Positions 43,334 to 52,858 of a DNA stretch of 64,000 bases are shown in pieces; position 1 is the first letter of the stretch, and each line of letters begins with the position of its first letter. The stretch is taken from contig CAYPEJ010000007.1 in assembly GCA_964409685.1 (NCBI GenBank), positions 92,535 through 156,534 on the forward strand, given 5' to 3'. The notes beneath the pieces were generated by a model, which saw only the letters and a list, made by a program, of their open reading frames with translations, was not told where the DNA came from and ran no database searches. Made by a program: the position numbers and the translations under genes. This stretch comes from Clostridium_AI sp964409685 (lineage in GTDB: Bacteria; Bacillota; Clostridia; Lachnospirales; Lachnospiraceae).

Positions 43334-43371
43334 AGAAATATAAATGTTTCACGTGAAACATTTATATTTCT
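43334..43371. other. parS: parS in a 38-base perfect palindrome
   Basis: The consensus parS TGTTTCACGTGAAACA is at 43345-43360. The symmetry continues outward without mismatch for 11 bases each side, to 43334 and 43371. The right arm includes the last codons and stop of the response-regulator gene. Confidence 0.93.
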
Positions 43372-44000
43372 ACTAAATTATTTTTAATTGCATACACTGC
43401 TGCCTGAGTACGATCTGATACATTAATTTTTCTGAAAATACTTGAGATGTGATTCTTTACTGTCTTCTCGCTAATATTTAAATCATCTGCAATTTCTTTA
43501 TTATAAAGCCCCGCTACGAGTAGCTTAATAATTTCCAATTCACGTTTTGTTAATACATCGATATTCTTTTGTTGTTTTATTAGCTTATGTTGTCTTAACT
43601 TTGATGCAATGGATGGTTGAATATAACGTTCTCCATTTTTTACAATGTTTATTGCCTGTACTAACAATTTAGAATCTGCTTCCTTTAAAATATATCCACT
43701 CGCACCATATGTCATTGCATTTTGAATAATATCTATCTCATTATAAAATGTAAGCAATATAATCTTACATGACATATTTTTTTCCTTTATTTCTTTTAAA
43801 ACACTTATTCCGTCTTTCTTAGGCATGTTTATGTCTAGTAATACAACATCTGGATTCAATTTATCTATTGCCTCTAGACATTCAACGCCATCTCCCGCTT
43901 CCCCTACTACGTTAATATTTTCCTCCAATTCCAACAACTGTCGTATTCCCTCACGAACCATCATATGATCATCTACTAATAGAACATTAATTTGAGCCAT
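43362..44000 (-). CDS. NarL/LuxR-type response regulator
   Basis: A 212-residue regulator: receiver domain (residues 4-120) with phospho-acceptor Asp56 (VVLLDINMP), and a LuxR-type helix-turn-helix (about 148-208, LTKRELEIIKLLVAGLYNKEI). I chose the ATG at 44000, with GGTGAAG upstream; it overlaps the kinase gene by 14 bases, so they are coupled. DegU/LiaR-like. The last codons lie within the parS palindrome. Confidence 0.92.
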   Translation of the reverse strand: MAQINVLLVDDHMMVREGIRQLLELEENINVVGEAGDGVECLEAIDKLNPDVVLLDINMPKKDGISVLKEIKEKNMSCKIILLTFYNEIDIIQNAMTYGASGYILKEADSKLLVQAINIVKNGERYIQPSIASKLRQHKLIKQQKNIDVLTKRELEIIKLLVAGLYNKEIADDLNISEKTVKNHISSIFRKINVSDRTQAAVYAIKNNLVEI

Positions 44001-44751
44001 CTTCTTCACCTTCAACATAATAAACTTTAGACACGTTTATAGTTACTACCGTCCCTTTATCTTTTTGTGAGCGAATTGATAATTCACCACCGAGCAATTG
44101 AGCACGTTCCTTCATGATAGACATTCCAAAATGTCCCTCATGCTCTAGTTTTTCATTCACTTGCTCTACATCAAAACCATTTCCGTTATCAAATATTTTA
44201 ATATCTATGTAATCATCATAGTATGTTAACTCTACCACAATACTTTTCGCATTCGCATGCTTAATCGCATTTTGACATGCCTCCTGTACAATTCTCAATA
44301 GTGTTAGACAGTAAATAGATTTCACTTTCTTAGAAACCCCATTCACCTTAAATTGAAAGCTAATATTTGGATGCGAAATAATAAGATTATTAATATGTTT
44401 TTCAATATACTGACTAAAATTATACTCTTCTAATACTGTTGGTCTTAAGTCGTATATTGTATTCCTCATTTCCTCAATAATACTTTTTAATGACGATATC
44501 ATAACTTGTAGCTCTAATCTTACTCTTACTGGATCTACATCCAGCACCTTAGAACACAATTCTGCTTTATAAATAAGACTTGTCAGATTTTGAACAGTTG
44601 AATCATGCAACTCCCTTGCAACTCTTTTACGCTCTTCTTCTTGAATCTCTAAAAACTTGAGTCCAATTGAATCGTTATATTTTTCCATTTCTTCCTCTTT
44701 AAAATTACGTGACTTTTTTCTTATTATATTACCCCCACTTAATTCTGCCAT
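43987..44751 (-). CDS. Soluble DegS-like sensor histidine kinase
   Basis: A 254-residue kinase without any membrane segment. HisKA_3 phospho-acceptor His49 is in RELHDSTVQNL; the HATPase domain shows RIVQEACQNAIKHANA (N-box), FDNGNGFD and GHFGMSIMKERAQLLGG. It has no recognisable sensor domain, only about 30 residues before the dimerisation helix, like DegS in being cytosolic. The ATG at 44751 follows GGGGGC; one four codons upstream lacks a ribosome site. Confidence 0.9.
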   Translation of the reverse strand: MAELSGGNIIRKKSRNFKEEEMEKYNDSIGLKFLEIQEEERKRVARELHDSTVQNLTSLIYKAELCSKVLDVDPVRVRLELQVMISSLKSIIEEMRNTIYDLRPTVLEEYNFSQYIEKHINNLIISHPNISFQFKVNGVSKKVKSIYCLTLLRIVQEACQNAIKHANAKSIVVELTYYDDYIDIKIFDNGNGFDVEQVNEKLEHEGHFGMSIMKERAQLLGGELSIRSQKDKGTVVTINVSKVYYVEGEEDGSN

Positions 44752-44864
44752 AACTGCCCCCATTACAATAATATAAATTTATTATATACTAATTTTTTTC
44801 TAAAGTAAAATGGAATAGTATAAGTAATTTAATTATAGGTGTCAAAAATTTATTGAATTAACAA

Positions 44865-44893
44865 TTGTATCAATAGATATTTTAACATATAAT
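44865..44893 (+). promoter_or_regulatory. Promoter of the hydrolase-fold gene
   Basis: TTGTAT (44865-44870), 17-base spacer, TATAAT (44888-44893), about 35 bases before the TTG start. Confidence 0.7.
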
Positions 44894-44929
44894 AATACTA
44901 TACATTGGGACGTAGAAAGGGGTATTAAA

Positions 44930-45880
44930 TTGAGCAATAAGAAAAAAATTTTTTCTTTGGTTAATATAGGTATCGCAGCAACCGCTAGTGTATACTGCAT
45001 TAACAAGTTATTATTTCTAAAATCAACAAGAAAAGAACGATTATATAGTAGTAATAGCAGCTATTATAACTGGAAATTCGGAAAAATTCACTATACAGTT
45101 CATGGAACTGGTACACCTATTCTATTAGTCCATGACCTTTCTTGTGAAAGTTCAGATTATGAATGGCGAACTATTATTGACTCCTTATCCAAGGATCATA
45201 TGGTCTATACTTTAGACTTAATTGGATGCGGTCGATCAGATAAACCCAAAATAACATATACGAACTACTTATATGTCCAACTAATCTCTGACTTCATAAA
45301 GAATGTTATAAAGCATAAAGTTAGACTAGTTGCAACAGGTTTAAGTTCGTCTGCTGCATTGATGACATGTCACATGGAACCTAAATTATTTGATAATATT
45401 ATTCTTGTTAATCCAACTGACATTGTCAACTTAATAAAATATCCAAAATCAAGAAACAAGTTTTGTAAGTGGTTAATTGAACTTCCTATATTCGGAACGC
45501 TTCTTTATAATATATATTATTCTGATTCCATGATTAAAAAAAGATTTTGTAAGTCTTATTTCTTTGATCATAGTAAAGTTACAAAACGCAGTATTCAGGC
45601 ATTTTCGGAAGCAGCACACTTAAGTGGATCCTCTTCAAAATATTTAATGTCCAGTATTTTTTCTAACTACATGAACATTAATATCTGCCATGCTTTGAGA
45701 GAAATAAATAATCCAATTCAAATTTTTATGGGTGAACATCTTCCGCAGGGTGAAAAGATTAGTACTTTGTATCAAGAACTAAATCCAAGTATTGAAGTTG
45801 AGATTATTCCAGATTCTAAGTTACTACCTCAACTTGAAAATCCTAAAACTTTTATTGAAATGTGTGATATTTATCTATAA
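44930..45880 (+). CDS. Membrane-anchored alpha/beta-hydrolase-fold protein with degenerate triad
   Basis: A 316-residue protein: one N-terminal membrane segment (about residues 8-30), then an alpha/beta hydrolase fold (GTPILLVHDLSCESSDY, VYTLDLIGCGRSDKP). The nucleophile elbow is present as GLSSS with Ser139. The usual catalytic Asp position (G-E-x-D) reads GEHL, Leu271, and the usual His (S-G-H) reads SKL, Leu298. So catalysis by the normal triad seems lost. The start is TTG, with AAAGGGG upstream. It is the only plus-strand gene in this stretch. It may bind rather than hydrolyse a ligand. Confidence 0.75.
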   Translation: MSNKKKIFSLVNIGIAATASVYCINKLLFLKSTRKERLYSSNSSYYNWKFGKIHYTVHGTGTPILLVHDLSCESSDYEWRTIIDSLSKDHMVYTLDLIGCGRSDKPKITYTNYLYVQLISDFIKNVIKHKVRLVATGLSSSAALMTCHMEPKLFDNIILVNPTDIVNLIKYPKSRNKFCKWLIELPIFGTLLYNIYYSDSMIKKRFCKSYFFDHSKVTKRSIQAFSEAAHLSGSSSKYLMSSIFSNYMNINICHALREINNPIQIFMGEHLPQGEKISTLYQELNPSIEVEIIPDSKLLPQLENPKTFIEMCDIYL

Positions 45881-45924
45881 AAAAAAGATGACCTCCATGT
45901 AGCAACTGGAAGTCATCTTTTTTT
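45879..45924. terminator. Bidirectional terminator between hydrolase-fold gene and rsmG
   Basis: AAAAAAAGATGAC-TCC pairs with GGAAGTCATCTTTTTTT with one mismatch, and T-runs occur on both strands. It serves the two convergent genes. Confidence 0.88.
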
Positions 45925-45951
45925 CGATTCTTTATCTACAATTCTCAAATT

Positions 45952-46662
45952 TTATAGCGGTTCTTTAGAAGGTTTACCTGCTGTTCTTGGATAAGTCTTT
46001 GGCGTCTTTCCAACCTTATTAACAATAACAAAATTTCTTTGAATATCTGTCTCTGGTAAAGCAAATGGTTCTACTTTTTCGATTTTTCCACCTAAACGAT
46101 TAATTGCAAACTTTGATCGATCAAGTTCTTCTTCTAAACTACCAGCTTTATAAGAAATAAACTTTCCTCCTACTTTCACTAATGGAAGGCAGTATTCTGA
46201 AAGTGTTGAAAGATTTGCTACCGCTCTTGATACAGAAAGATCAAAACTTTCCCGATACTCTGCGTTTCTTCCTACATCTTCTGCACGACCATGTACTGCT
46301 GTGATTTTTTCTAAGCCAAGTTCATCAATCACTTCCTGTAGAAACTTTACTCTTTTATTTAAGGAATCAATCAATACAAACTCTAGGTCAGGAAATGCAA
46401 TTTTTAAAGGAATACCAGGAAAACCTGCACCTGTTCCAAGATCAACAACTCTCTGATCTGTTAACTCTACATACTTTGCAATAGTAAGACTATCTACAAA
46501 GTGCTTTAATACAACTTCATCCCATTCTGTAATTGCTGTTAGGTTCATTACTTTATTTTTTTCAACAAGCATTTCATAATACTTAATAAATTGATCGAAT
46601 TGTTTCTCTGTAAGATCAATGTCTATATGCCCTAATAACTCTTTAAAGTAAGTTAAGTCCAT
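45952..46662 (-). CDS. rsmG: 16S rRNA (guanine527-N7)-methyltransferase
   Basis: A 236-residue SAM-dependent enzyme (formerly GidB). The SAM-binding motif VVDLGTGAGFPGIPL and SRAVANLSTLSEYCLPLV identify it. It methylates G527 of 16S rRNA; its loss gives low-level streptomycin resistance in other bacteria. It follows mnmG by 12 bases. Confidence 0.96.
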   Translation of the reverse strand: MDLTYFKELLGHIDIDLTEKQFDQFIKYYEMLVEKNKVMNLTAITEWDEVVLKHFVDSLTIAKYVELTDQRVVDLGTGAGFPGIPLKIAFPDLEFVLIDSLNKRVKFLQEVIDELGLEKITAVHGRAEDVGRNAEYRESFDLSVSRAVANLSTLSEYCLPLVKVGGKFISYKAGSLEEELDRSKFAINRLGGKIEKVEPFALPETDIQRNFVIVNKVGKTPKTYPRTAGKPSKEPL

Positions 46663-46674
46663 ATCTTTTCCTTC

Positions 46675-48558
46675 CTATTTCTTTCTTTTATACTGTTCTA
46701 AATAAACAAGCAATACAGAAATATCCGCTGGGGACACCCCTGAAATTCTAGATGCCTGTCCTACTGAAATCGGACGAATCTGAGATAATTTCTGTTTTGC
46801 TTCTAAACGTAAGCTGTTTACTTCATTGTAATCAATATCTTCTGGAATTCTCTTATTTTCAAGCTTCTTATACTGCTCTACTTGTCTAAGCTGACGAGTG
46901 ATATAGCCCTCATATTTAATATTGATTGTTACTTGATCGGTAACTTCTCTTGGTAATTCTTCACGTTTTTTGTCAATTTCTTTAATATTCTCATAATTTA
47001 ACTCAGGTCTCTTAATTAACTCAGCTAAAGTTGTCCCAGAATTTAATGGTGTACTTTCAAGAGAACGTAATACATTATTTACTGATTCGGAAGAACCAAC
47101 TGTTGTACTTTGTAATCTCTTAATTTCTTGATCGATCATTCTTTCTTTCTCGATCAATTTATCATATCTCTCTTGATCAATTAGACCTATCTGGTAACCA
47201 ATCTTGGTCAAACGTAAATCTGCATTATCTTGTCTTAAGATCAAACGATATTCAGCTCTAGAAGTCATCATACGATATGGTTCATGTGTTTCTTTTGTAA
47301 CTAAGTCATCGATCAATACACCAATATACGCTTGTGATCGATCAAGAACTAATTGTTCTTTTCCAAGTAACTTCATACTTGCATTGATCCCTGCAATAAG
47401 CCCCTGCGCAGCCGCTTCTTCGTATCCTGAACTACCATTGAACTGACCACCACTAAATAGTCCACTGATCTTTTTAAACTCCAATGTTGGTTTTAACTGC
47501 ATTGGATTAATACAATCATATTCTATTGCATATGCATTTCGAACGATTTTCGCATTTTCTAACCCTTTTACTGATCGGTACATTTTATATTGAACATCTT
47601 CTGGTAAAGAGGATGACATACCTCCAATATACATTTCATTGGTATACATACCTTCTGGCTCAATAAATACTTGATGTCTATTTTTATCTGCAAATCGAAC
47701 TACTTTATCTTCAATAGAAGGACAATAACGTGGACCTGTACCTTCGATATTTCCAGAGTATAATGGTGATCGATCAAGATTACTACGAATAATTTCATGT
47801 GTTTCTTCATTTGTGTAAGTTAACCAACATGAAATTTGATCTTTCTGAATATCTTCTGGACTATTTGTAAAGGAAAATGGTACTACATCTTCATCTCCCT
47901 TTTGTTCTTCCATAACACTAAAGTCAATTGATCTTGCATCAATTCTTGCAGGTGTTCCTGTTTTGAAACGATATAATTCAATTCCAAGATCACGAAGATT
48001 TTCAGATAAATAATTTGCTGCTGACAATCCATTTGGTCCAGTATAATTACTTACATCACCGTATACACATCTTGCTTTAAGATATACACCTGTACACAAT
48101 ACAACCGCATTACAACGATATACTGCACCTGAAAATAACTCAACCCCTGTTACTTGATCGTTTTCTACAAGAATTTTACAAACCTCACCTTGACGTACTG
48201 TAAGATTTTCTTGATTCTCTAAGATATAACGCATTTCTCTTGTGTAATCTTGTTTATCTGCTTGAGCACGAAGTGAATGAACGGCAGGTCCTTTTGATTT
48301 ATTTAACATCTTAGATTGGATATAGGTTTTATCAATATTTTTTCCCATTTCTCCACCTAAGGCATCAATTTCTTTTACCAAATGTCCTTTCGAACTTCCA
48401 CCGATATTTGGATTACAAGGCATTAATGCAATACTATCCACGCTTACAGTAAATACAATTGTATTTAATCCTAGTCGCGCACATGCCAATGCAGCTTCAC
48501 ATCCTGCATGTCCAGCCCCTACTACTACGACATCGTAGTTTTCATATTCATACGACAT
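46675..48558 (-). CDS. mnmG: tRNA uridine-5-carboxymethylaminomethyl modification enzyme MnmG
   Basis: A 627-residue FAD enzyme that, with MnmE, modifies U34 in certain tRNAs. The FAD-binding GAGHAGCEAALA is near the N-terminus; GSSKGHLVKEIDALGGEMG and the GSSGYEEAAAQGLIAGINA block are conserved. The C-terminal helical domain binds MnmE. Length is standard. Confidence 0.97.
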   Translation of the reverse strand: MSYEYENYDVVVVGAGHAGCEAALACARLGLNTIVFTVSVDSIALMPCNPNIGGSSKGHLVKEIDALGGEMGKNIDKTYIQSKMLNKSKGPAVHSLRAQADKQDYTREMRYILENQENLTVRQGEVCKILVENDQVTGVELFSGAVYRCNAVVLCTGVYLKARCVYGDVSNYTGPNGLSAANYLSENLRDLGIELYRFKTGTPARIDARSIDFSVMEEQKGDEDVVPFSFTNSPEDIQKDQISCWLTYTNEETHEIIRSNLDRSPLYSGNIEGTGPRYCPSIEDKVVRFADKNRHQVFIEPEGMYTNEMYIGGMSSSLPEDVQYKMYRSVKGLENAKIVRNAYAIEYDCINPMQLKPTLEFKKISGLFSGGQFNGSSGYEEAAAQGLIAGINASMKLLGKEQLVLDRSQAYIGVLIDDLVTKETHEPYRMMTSRAEYRLILRQDNADLRLTKIGYQIGLIDQERYDKLIEKERMIDQEIKRLQSTTVGSSESVNNVLRSLESTPLNSGTTLAELIKRPELNYENIKEIDKKREELPREVTDQVTINIKYEGYITRQLRQVEQYKKLENKRIPEDIDYNEVNSLRLEAKQKLSQIRPISVGQASRISGVSPADISVLLVYLEQYKRKK

Positions 48559-48600
48559 TGCTGTTGTCTCCTTTATTCTATTTAAACTATAAATTTATTT

Positions 48601-49977
48601 CTATTTACCCATACAAAACTCTTTAAAGATTGTATTCACTAAGTCTTCACCAACAGACTCACCAATAATTTCGCCTAGTCTTTCATAAGCATTCATAAGA
48701 TCAATACTTAAGAAATCTTCTGGCATTTCATCTTCAATTGACTGCAATACTTGTCTTAAACTTGTAATTGCATCTGCTAATGCTTCTTTGTGTCTAATAT
48801 TTGTAATATAAACTTGATCGTTAAAGTTAAGTTCTCCATTAAAGAACATTTGCTTAATACAATCTCTTACTTCACTTAATCCCATATCACATTTTGCAGA
48901 GATAGCGAAAAGAGGTTTATCGATCAATTCTTCCATCTGCTCTTTTGTTACTACAGTATCAAGATCAGTCTTATTTAATAAAATAATTGATCTTTTTTCT
49001 TTGATCTTTTCAATAATACTATAATCATTTTCATTTAAAGGACAAGAAGCATCTATTACATATAGTACAAGATCAGCTCGATCAATGCAATCGATAGCTT
49101 TTTCCACTCCTATTTTTTCTACTACATTATCGGTATCACGAATTCCTGCAGTATCAATAATATTTAAACATACTCCATCTATCTGAATTGATTCCTCAAT
49201 TATATCCCTAGTCGTTCCTTCAATATTTGTTACAATTGCTTTCTCTGATCCTACTAATAAATTTAGTAAAGATGATTTTCCCGCATTCGGTTTTCCTACA
49301 ATTGCTGTTTGAATTCCTTCTCTAACAAATTTTCCGTTATCCGCTGTTTTTAATAGTTTTTCTAACTCAATTACTTTTCCTTTTAATCGATCATTTAGCT
49401 CTTCTCTATATTCGCCGAACTCATAATGTTCTGGATCATCTAACACTGCTTCAATAAATGCAATATCCAAGATCAATTGACTTCTTGTATTTACAATCTC
49501 ATCATGGATACTTCCTTTTAACTGGTTCACAGAACTTCTTAATGCATATTCACTTTTTGCATTAATTAAATCCATAACGGCTTCCGCCTGGCTAAGATCA
49601 ATTCTACCATTCAAAAATGCTCTCTTTGTAAATTCACCTGGTTCTGCTGACCTTGCACCATTTTTCAAACAAACTTCTAATATTTTTTTTGTAACTAATG
49701 CACCACCATGACAGTTAATTTCAACTACATCTTCCATTGTGTAACTGTTTGGAGCTTTGAATACACTTACTAATACTTCATCAATTGTTACATCTTCATC
49801 TACAATATAACCAAAGTGAATGGTATGTGACTCAAAATTAAGTAGTGACTGTTTTCCACTTTTGGTTCTGTAAATTTTATTTACAACTTGAAGTGCTTCA
49901 TCTCCACTAATACGAATGATCGATATACCACCATTACTTACTGCTGTTGCAATTGCTGCAATTGTATCTGTCTTCAT
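48601..49977 (-). CDS. mnmE: tRNA modification GTPase MnmE
   Basis: A 458-residue GTPase, partner of MnmG. N-terminal folate-binding domain (to about 118), helical domain, and inserted G domain with GKPNAGKSSLLN, DTAGIRDT and NKTD. The C-terminus ends FCMGK, the required C-(I/L/V/M)-G-K motif, so the protein is complete. Confidence 0.97.
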   Translation of the reverse strand: MKTDTIAAIATAVSNGGISIIRISGDEALQVVNKIYRTKSGKQSLLNFESHTIHFGYIVDEDVTIDEVLVSVFKAPNSYTMEDVVEINCHGGALVTKKILEVCLKNGARSAEPGEFTKRAFLNGRIDLSQAEAVMDLINAKSEYALRSSVNQLKGSIHDEIVNTRSQLILDIAFIEAVLDDPEHYEFGEYREELNDRLKGKVIELEKLLKTADNGKFVREGIQTAIVGKPNAGKSSLLNLLVGSEKAIVTNIEGTTRDIIEESIQIDGVCLNIIDTAGIRDTDNVVEKIGVEKAIDCIDRADLVLYVIDASCPLNENDYSIIEKIKEKRSIILLNKTDLDTVVTKEQMEELIDKPLFAISAKCDMGLSEVRDCIKQMFFNGELNFNDQVYITNIRHKEALADAITSLRQVLQSIEDEMPEDFLSIDLMNAYERLGEIIGESVGEDLVNTIFKEFCMGK

Positions 49978-50041
49978 ATGGCATCCTTTCTAACTCATGT
50001 GCATTGCCATGATATTTACTACTAAATTTCCTATTACATGA

Positions 50042-50089
50042 AAAGACGAAAGTATAACAGAGTTTTTCCTCCATAATACTTTCGTCTTT
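50042..50089 (-). terminator. Hairpin between jag and mnmE
   Basis: AAAGACGAAAGTAT (50042-50055) and ATACTTTCGTCTTT (50076-50089) are perfect complements. The T-run is short on the minus strand (TCTTTTC), so it may be a partial terminator splitting the yidC-jag and mnmE-mnmG-rsmG units. Confidence 0.7.
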
Positions 50090-50110
50090 ATTTCACCCCT
50101 GCTTAATTAA

Positions 50111-50926
50111 CTAGATACTGCTATTTTTTCGCTCTGACTTATAATTATTCTTTCTGTAACCAGAATTACTTCCATTATTACCATGATAACTTCTGTTATA
50201 GTGTCTATTGTTATGCTCTCTTCCATTATTTTTTAATGTTACAACAACACGACGATATGGTTCTTCACCTTCACTATGTGTATCAACAAATTTATCATAC
50301 TGTAAAGCAGAATGAATAATTCTTCTTTCGTATGGATTCATTGGCTCTAAAGATACAGAATGTTTACTTCTTTTAACCTTATAAGCAATATTTCTTGCAA
50401 GATTTTCAAGCGTTTCTTTTCTACGTTCTCTGTAATTCTCAGTATCAAGCTTTACTTTAATATAAACAGAACTTTCCTTATTTACAACAAGACTTGTTAA
50501 GTATTGTAGTGAATCAAGAGTTTGTCCTCTTTTACCAATTAAAACACCCATGTCTTCTCCAACAATATTGATGTCTAATTGATTTCCTTCCTTCAACTCT
50601 ACTTCAACTTCACCAGTTATATCCATCTCCTTCAATACTTTCATGATAAATGCTTTACCCACATTTGCAATATCAGAATTTACCGAACTCATAACTGGAC
50701 TTACTGTAGCTACTGAAGGGGAAACCTCTGGAATCACTACTTCCTCAACTTTTTCTTCTTTTACCCTTACTCGAATTCTTGCAGGTCTAGCAAATAAACC
50801 TAGTACTCCTCTACTTTCTTTTTCTACTACTTCCCATTCTACCTTATCACTTGTTGTCTCCAAGGAAATTAATGCTTCTGTTAAAGCATCATCTACATTC
50901 TTCCCTGTAAATTCAACCCAATCCAT
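50111..50926 (-). CDS. jag: RNA-binding protein Jag (KhpB)
   Basis: A 271-residue protein with an N-terminal Jag domain (residues 1-50), a KH domain with GVLIGKRGQTLDSLQYL, and an R3H domain with MNPYERRIIHSALQ. The C-terminal tail is Asn/His/Gly/Tyr-rich and probably disordered. KhpB partners with KhpA and binds many RNAs in Gram-positive bacteria. Located right after yidC, as usual. Confidence 0.93.
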   Translation of the reverse strand: MDWVEFTGKNVDDALTEALISLETTSDKVEWEVVEKESRGVLGLFARPARIRVRVKEEKVEEVVIPEVSPSVATVSPVMSSVNSDIANVGKAFIMKVLKEMDITGEVEVELKEGNQLDINIVGEDMGVLIGKRGQTLDSLQYLTSLVVNKESSVYIKVKLDTENYRERRKETLENLARNIAYKVKRSKHSVSLEPMNPYERRIIHSALQYDKFVDTHSEGEEPYRRVVVTLKNNGREHNNRHYNRSYHGNNGSNSGYRKNNYKSERKNSSI

Positions 50927-50943
50927 TTAAAATCCCCCTTGCT

Positions 50944-52191
50944 CTATTCCTTTTTACCACCTAGCATATTCGCAATTGAACTAATACTGTTTGGATCATA
51001 AGATACTTCGCCTTTTTTATAATCCTTTACCTCTTTAGAACTAGTAACCTTCTTATTGCTCGCTTTTACAGCTTCAGATCTGTCTTTTACTGTGCTTGTT
51101 TTCTGCGTAGCAACTTGTTGCAGTGACTGTTCTGTCGTAATCCCTCTTTTTTGTCTTTTCTTTTCTGCCTTAGCACGATTTTTTTCGATCAATTGATCAA
51201 TGTCCATCTTTTCAAAATATTTATTGATAAAGAATTGTTGAATAATACGGAACACTGAACCCGCAACCCAATATAAGCCCACACCGATTGGTAAGAATAA
51301 TCCCATAATACCAGATACGATTGGCATTGTTATGTTCATAGACTTCATAGTAGCTGCGGCTGGATTATCAGGATCAATTGGATTATTAACTGTCATTAAT
51401 TTTGTACTAATAAACTGTGTTACAACAGCAAGAACTGGAATAATCACAGATATAGATGTCAATGATGGCATCGATGTAATATCCATTCCTAAAAAGCTAT
51501 TTACATGTGAAATTTCTTGATAGAATGTCATAATCTGTGTTTGAATTGTAGGGAAATCACTTGCAAGTGAATTCCATTGATCTGGTGTCAATTTTGCTAA
51601 TATATCAATTATATAATTAACAGAATTACTATCTGCTGTTGACAATGCATGTGCTACATCTCCCCAACCCTTTGTTGAAATTGCAACTTGACTTAAATAA
51701 GTTTGTAATATATCTACATAGCCATTGGTTCCTTGTATTAAAATAGCAACATTTTCATAATATTCCTTTACCGCACCTACATATGCTGGAACATTATAAA
51801 TAACACGATATAAAGCTAGCATAATTGGTAATGTAATAAGCATTGGTAAACAACCACTTAATGCACTTGTTCCATACTTATCATATACGGCTTTTGTTTC
51901 TGCTTGTTGTGCAAGCATTGACTGTTGATCTGTTTTACCCTTGTATTTCTTCTGAATTGCATTTAACTCAGGCGCCATACGAGACTGTAATTTTGAACTT
52001 TTCTGTTGTTTTATCGTTAGTGGTATCATTAAACCATTAATAATAAATGTCATTAATACGATTGTCCAAGCTGCACTTTCGATTCCAAATAGTGCAAGGA
52101 ACTTATACAATGCATCTATGACGAAACCCATAAGTATAACAAATGGTCCAATGATCTTCCCTTGATCTTGCGTTAAAAATAACTTGACCAA
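50944..52191 (-). CDS. yidC: Membrane protein insertase YidC (OxaA/SpoIIIJ)
   Basis: A 415-residue insertase with five membrane segments and a long positively charged tail. WTIVLMTFIINGLMIPLTIKQQKSS carries the hydrophilic-groove start and the cytosolic loop; LPIMLALYRVIYNVP is conserved. There is no classical lipoprotein Cys near the N-terminus. An extracytoplasmic stretch between segments 2 and 3 (about 140-240) is longer than in Bacillus SpoIIIJ. Confidence 0.92.
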   Translation of the reverse strand: MVKLFLTQDQGKIIGPFVILMGFVIDALYKFLALFGIESAAWTIVLMTFIINGLMIPLTIKQQKSSKLQSRMAPELNAIQKKYKGKTDQQSMLAQQAETKAVYDKYGTSALSGCLPMLITLPIMLALYRVIYNVPAYVGAVKEYYENVAILIQGTNGYVDILQTYLSQVAISTKGWGDVAHALSTADSNSVNYIIDILAKLTPDQWNSLASDFPTIQTQIMTFYQEISHVNSFLGMDITSMPSLTSISVIIPVLAVVTQFISTKLMTVNNPIDPDNPAAATMKSMNITMPIVSGIMGLFLPIGVGLYWVAGSVFRIIQQFFINKYFEKMDIDQLIEKNRAKAEKKRQKRGITTEQSLQQVATQKTSTVKDRSEAVKASNKKVTSSKEVKDYKKGEVSYDPNSISSIANMLGGKKE

Positions 52192-52245
52192 AATTTGTCC
52201 TCCTTTAAGCTACACTAAAATTAATCTATAAAATAAAATGCCCTT

Positions 52246-52464
52246 TTATGGTAAAGGATCAAATCCTCCCTCATGAAAAGGATGACATTTTAAGATTCTT
52301 TTTATTGCTAAGTAGCTGCCTTTTAATGCTCCATACTTTTCAACTGCTTGAAGTGCGTACATGGAACAAGTTGGAGTAAACCTGCATGTTGCCCCTCTCT
52401 TTAATGGAGATAAATACTTTCTGTAAAATTTTATCATAGAAATAATAATTTTTTTCATACTCAT
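52246..52464 (-). CDS. yidD: Membrane protein insertion efficiency factor YidD
   Basis: A 72-residue protein with three conserved motifs: YRKYLSPLKRGATCRFTPTC, CSMYALQAVEKYGALKGSYL and HPFHEGGFDPLP. It assists YidC. There are two in-frame ATGs at the start (two codons apart) and the ribosome site is weak. Confidence 0.93.
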   Translation of the reverse strand: MSMKKIIISMIKFYRKYLSPLKRGATCRFTPTCSMYALQAVEKYGALKGSYLAIKRILKCHPFHEGGFDPLP

Positions 52465-52477
52465 ATCTTTCAGCTCT

Positions 52478-52813
52478 TTACTCTATTATTTTATGAAGTC
52501 CTGCTAAATGCATAAAAGCACTCTGTATTTCTTTATAACCTTTACCTTTTGCAGAAGTTCTCGAAATAACTACTATATCAAATCCGCTTTTTAACTGTTG
52601 TTTATTTAAACGATAACTTTCTCGAATTAATCTTGTTACTCTATGTCTTACGACACTATTTCCAACTTTCTTACTAACGGATATTCCTACTCTATTTTCT
52701 TCCAAACCATTATTAATTATATACATCACTAAGTACTTATTAGCAAACGATTTTCCAGTTCGATAAACCTTTTGAAAATCGGTATTTCTTTTTAATGATT
52801 CTGACAACATCAA
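52478..52813 (-). CDS. rnpA: Ribonuclease P protein component
   Basis: A 111-residue basic protein that supports the RNase P RNA in trimming tRNA 5' ends. The conserved signature is NRVGISVSKKVGNSVVRHRV with RLIRESYR. Two adjacent ATGs could start it. It lies between rpmH and yidD as in most bacteria. Confidence 0.95.
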   Translation of the reverse strand: MMLSESLKRNTDFQKVYRTGKSFANKYLVMYIINNGLEENRVGISVSKKVGNSVVRHRVTRLIRESYRLNKQQLKSGFDIVVISRTSAKGKGYKEIQSAFMHLAGLHKIIE

Positions 52814-52858
52814 AATCTCCTATCTGCAAAATAGAAGAAAAGGCCACATAACTGCGAC

